From assembly GCA_000697335.1 (NCBI GenBank), contig JNEM01008615.1, positions 1 through 10,765 of the forward strand: a stretch of 10,765 nucleotides of DNA, read 5' to 3'. Positions 8,051 through 10,765 of this stretch are shown piece by piece. The position numbers and the translations under genes are program-made. Position 1 is the first letter of the stretch; each line of letters opens with the position of its first letter. The stretch comes from Conidiobolus incongruus B7586. Taxonomy: Eukaryota > Entomophthoromycota > Entomophthoromycetes > Entomophthorales > Conidiobolaceae. Under the pieces are notes generated by a model. That model worked only from the letters and a program-made list of their open reading frames with translations. It did not search any database and was not told the DNA's origin.

Positions 8051-8075
8051 AAGCCTACTCAAATTTGTCTTAATT
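8051..8075 (+). repeat. Left terminal inverted repeat of the transposon
   Basis: It pairs with 10546-10570 at about 19 of 25 positions. The outermost two bases are AA here against GG in the other end, as G-to-A change would give. Just inside, GATTTTTCTG occurs twice with a 9-base period (8079-8097), a possible subterminal transposase-binding site. Confidence 0.65.
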
Positions 8076-8255
8076 CCTGATTTTTCTGATTTTTCTGAAA
8101 AATATTAAAAATATACTTAAATATAACCTAAAAAAATTCAGTGATTTTTTTTAATTATTAACTTTAAGTTTTTCTTTTCTTAAATCAAAAAATATATAAT
8201 ATTCATTAAAATCACCTTATAAGTTTTATTTTTTCTTATATTTAATATAAAAGAA

Positions 8256-9553
8256 ATGATAGAGTTCCTTATTACTCTTATTATAATAAACTTTGATAAG
8301 AACTCAAATGATGCAGTAATTTTAAGATTATTATTTGAATTGAAAACCTCAAGATATATATCTTTACATTTGCTATATATATCATACTTGTTATAATAGT
8401 CTATATATAAATTACCTTCTGAAGACAATAATTTCAAAAAATAGATGAAAATGCTAAAAGCCAAGTTTTTCTAATTTGCTGATATTTTGCAATTATATAA
8501 AAATTTTATTTCTTTTTATTAAAAAAAACAAGTATCTTTAGAAACTAAATTAGCAATTATATTTTACTAACTAGGTTACAAAAAAGCATGTTTAAAAGAT
8601 ATAGCAGAAAAATTTTAAATAAGAGAAGGAACTATTATTTTATATATTAAAAGAATAATATACTCTATTATAAAGAAACTAGATAATCAAATAGTTTGGT
8701 TAGAATATTTTTATATTGTAAAGAAAGCTTATTCAGAATAACTTTCCTTTAATAATTATATTAGTTATTTAGATGGTAGTTATATTATACTTAAAGATTA
8801 GCTTATATTTCATACCTAGTTATATTATAACAAAAAAAGTATATATAGCCTTTAATATATAGTTATTATATTATCTTCACATAGATTTATATATTTTAAG
8901 TTTAGGCAACTTAAACTATATTATAACTTTAGTATTTTAAATGTATTTAAATTATTCAATGAGTTAAATAAATATTTTAAACAAGGAGAATATATTTTTA
9001 TAGATAATAGTAAATAATATAGTTGTTTTATACTTAAGTTAATCTATTATCAAAAGAAAATAAATGTCTTTATTTAATTTCTGTTTTATATAAGATATAC
9101 CAATAATAAGATTATAGTTACTTTAAAGAAATTAGATTGTAGCTACCCCTTTTTCTATAAAGAAAAAAAATAGAGAAATTTAATATTATATATAATAGAG
9201 AGTAATTTATAATAAAAAAATTTTAATATTTAAAAAGCTATCTTTTTATATTTAAGATTATTGCTTTATTATATATAAAATACAAAAGTTTATTAATTTG
9301 TTGCTATATTTATATATATAACTATTTTCCTTTATAACTTTATTTTTCTTAATAAATAAAACTATAATTTAAAAGAAAGAGTTGAAAAAAAACTAATGAA
9401 AATATTAATGTTAATAATAATAAACAAGATATAATCAATAGACATAATGACTTTACTAAATTAAATAGATTATACATAGTAATACCATTACAAACTAATA
9501 TTTGGTTAACTATTTTAAATATATTGTTTTTATTATATTTTGTTTTAAAATAA
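8256..9553 (+). pseudogene. PIF/Harbinger DDE transposase, broken
   Basis: The enzyme would cut and paste the element. One frame runs from ATG 8256 to about 9390 (378 codons) with about 20 in-frame stops, all TAA or TAG and none TGA. Visible landmarks are an N-terminal SLETKLAII block (residues 93-101), an HTH-like segment at about 107-127 (LKDIAEKF, REGT), LDGSY at 172-176 where the family has IDGTH (first Asp, 173), GEYIFID at 244-250 (second Asp, 250), and LYNF at 359-362 where the family has LHNF. The expected third acid (in RVEH) is not seen: TLKK stands near 289-292. HDS of the family reads YNF at 223-225. After an A-run near 9384-9391 the tail continues in another frame, a likely one-base indel. 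The end near 9553 is uncertain and overlaps the tail of the opposing ORF. The normal length is about 400 aa. Confidence 0.75.
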
Positions 9554-10259
9554 AAATTATATTAATTAACTACTTTTTTTAAAATTCCTTTATATTAATT
9601 ATAAGAGTTTTTCTATTAGAAATTATTGTTGTTCTAATATTTATAAATAATGTTTTTTTATAATTATTGTAATTTAATTAATTATCTTAAGATATCATTT
9701 TGCTCTTGTATGTATTCTTAGATAATCTTAAAAAAAAGGAAAATTAAATAGTTTATCTTTTTTTTTCATTATTTTTTATACTTCTAAAGCTTTTAATTAA
9801 AGAAAACAATAAAAGGAAAGAACTACTATTACTTTATTTTTTATTATCTAAGTGATTTAGTTCTTTATAGTAAAACTAGTTATATAATAAAAAAGTTATA
9901 AGAGTTATATTAAAGTCTTTAAAAATTAAATCAATTTGTGCTATAAGAGCATTAACTATTATAAACAAAGGGCTATTTCTACCATATTATTTATTAGTTT
10001 AAACTTGTTTAGCAATTCTAAATTTGAGAATAAGAGTTTTTACATGATTAAATATTTAATCAAATGTTCTTTTTAACTTTATATAATCTATTCTTTCTAA
10101 AATCAAAACAAACCTATATATTTGAAAAAAAGTGTTTAATTTATTATAGCACCAGAATTCATAGTTTTCCTCTTGCTTTAACTAACTAAATATAGCTTCT
10201 ATTAAATGTGGTTTAAGAGAGTTTTTATTGTTATTACTATTATTAATAATAGATGACAT
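9435..10259 (-). pseudogene. Second transposon ORF, convergent, broken, function unknown
   Basis: Reading leftwards from ATG at 10259, one frame runs 274 codons to TGA at 9435-9437 without a frame break. About 16 nonsense codons lie inside, all TAA or TAG. Five Gln remain as CAA and none as CAG. The start is Asn-rich (MSSIINNSNNNKNSLKPHLI). It continues with EENYEFWCYNKLN, a Lys-rich helix-like part, and the well-kept words KRTFD, HVKTLI and YGRNSPLF. PIF/Harbinger elements usually carry a second gene for a Myb/SANT-like DNA-binding protein that helps the transposase. The position here fits that role, but I cannot recognise the fold. The last 40 codons overlap the transposase tail, so the true end is probably near 9550. 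Confidence 0.55.
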
Positions 10260-10512
10260 AAATGAAAAACACAGGATAAAGCTTAAAAGCAATGTTTTTG
10301 CTAATAGATTTATGTGGTATTTAGCACCAAATACAAGTTATTTGATTAATATAGAATAAAGTTATATTGCTGTAAATTATAATGATAAATATTTGACCTT
10401 ATTTTTATATTTTATAGAAAAAAACTGGTTGGTTTTATTAATTGAAAAAATTGATAAGCTATTTTTTTTACTAATTTATTCAATTTTTTTAGCTAAGTAA
10501 TTAATTTTAGTT

Positions 10513-10549
10513 TTGGAAAAAATCAGTCCAATTGAAAATTGGAAAAAAT
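10513..10549. repeat. Subterminal repeats and hairpin at the right transposon end
   Basis: TTGGAAAAAAT occurs at 10513-10523 and 10539-10549 in the same orientation. Between and overlapping them CCAATT (10528-10533) and AATTGG (10537-10542) form a small stem around GAA. In inverted orientation they resemble the doubled GATTTTTCTG near the left end. Doubled subterminal motifs are typical transposase-binding sites; that use is inferred. Confidence 0.5.
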
Positions 10550-10570
10550 AGGATAAATTTGAATAGGCCC
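10546..10570 (-). repeat. Right terminal inverted repeat of the transposon
   Basis: Read on the - strand it begins GGGCCTATTCAAATTTATCC and pairs with 8051-8075. It keeps the GGG end that the left copy has lost, so it is the better guide to the ancestral terminus. It is followed by AAT at 10571-10573. Confidence 0.65.
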
Positions 10571-10765
10571 AATATCTAAAATAACTTATAAATAGCTTTA
10601 ATATTAAAATATATAGTTTTAATAATTTTTAATAAAATCAAATAATATAAGAAATTTCAATATTTAATTATAAAAATTTTATATTAAAAAAATATTAAAT
10701 TAGAAATCAATCATTAATTATATTTATTTTATAATATATATTTATTTTTTTATATTTTAATAAAA
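10571..10765. other. AT-rich flank beyond the transposon
   Basis: About 195 bases of nearly pure A/T sequence after the right end of the element. It holds no gene, repeat or RNA that I can identify, and it has no CpG. Confidence 0.5.

Larger units (their letters stand above)
8051..10570 (+). mobile_element. Decayed PIF/Harbinger-type DNA transposon (about 2.5 kb)
   Basis: The ends form degenerate terminal inverted repeats. The left end reads AAGCCTACTCAAATTTGTCT and the right end, reverse-complemented, GGGCCTATTCAAATTTATCC. Of the first 22 positions 17 match and all five differences are transitions. AAT flanks both ends (8048-8050, 10571-10573), fitting the 3-bp duplication of this superfamily, although AAT is common here. 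Inside are a + strand transposase remnant and a convergent - strand ORF, the two-gene plan known for PIF/Harbinger. Both carry many TAA/TAG codons but few frame breaks. I find no CpG in the element. The copy is clearly inactive and looks hit by C-to-T hypermutation rather than slow random decay. Superfamily is assigned from transposase motifs, so hAT or Tc1/mariner are less likely. Confidence 0.78.

Noticed and set aside
8180-8464. 94-codon - strand ORF near the left transposon end
   Set aside because: The + strand frame over most of the same bases, from 8256, is in phase with the transposase and reads like its N-terminal part. The antisense frame is open because of AT composition.

Overview
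The window reads as eukaryotic nuclear DNA, most likely from an AT-rich fungus. It holds one intact protein gene with no internal intron, a bZIP transcription factor of the ATF2/Atf1 type. That gene sits in several kilobases of very AT-rich non-coding DNA with a mobile-element fossil near each end. The fungal call is inference, resting on the Atf1/ATF2-like zipper, the compact gene, the LPPIxS motifs and the C-to-T-type decay of one element. No rRNA, tRNA or CRISPR array was seen.

Left end (1-621): an LTR-like unit of about 509 bp (113-621), GC-richer than its surroundings and rich in CpG. It begins TG, ends CA, and carries a 20-bp imperfect palindrome at each end. The tail of a second copy (1-132, about 97% identical) abuts it in tandem, and the two copies share one terminal palindrome.

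622-3872: AT-rich non-coding DNA with a 26-bp perfect palindrome, a GC-richer island with three G-tracts, and a proximal bZIP upstream region. That proximal region has ACGT-core sites of the class such bZIPs bind, a TATA-like palindrome and short upstream ORFs.

3873-4691: the bZIP gene (272 aa). Its GC and CpG content are far above its flanks. It has several Ser/Thr-Pro sites (possible MAP-kinase targets) and a repeated RSLSD motif near the C-terminus. The first two leucine positions of its zipper are Gln and Tyr.

4692-8047: 3' flank, then AT-rich DNA with no recognisable gene, only small palindromes and short repeats.

8051-10570: a decayed PIF/Harbinger-type DNA transposon with degenerate inverted ends and a possible 3-bp AAT target duplication. 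It has a transposase on the + strand and a second convergent ORF on the - strand. Both frames stay open for hundreds of codons except for many TAA/TAG codons, mostly where Gln is plausible. Conserved residues are replaced in ways that C-to-T and G-to-A changes explain. I see no CpG from 7326 to the window end. Together these point to RIP-like or methylation-driven hypermutation that spared the bZIP gene and the LTR-like unit.
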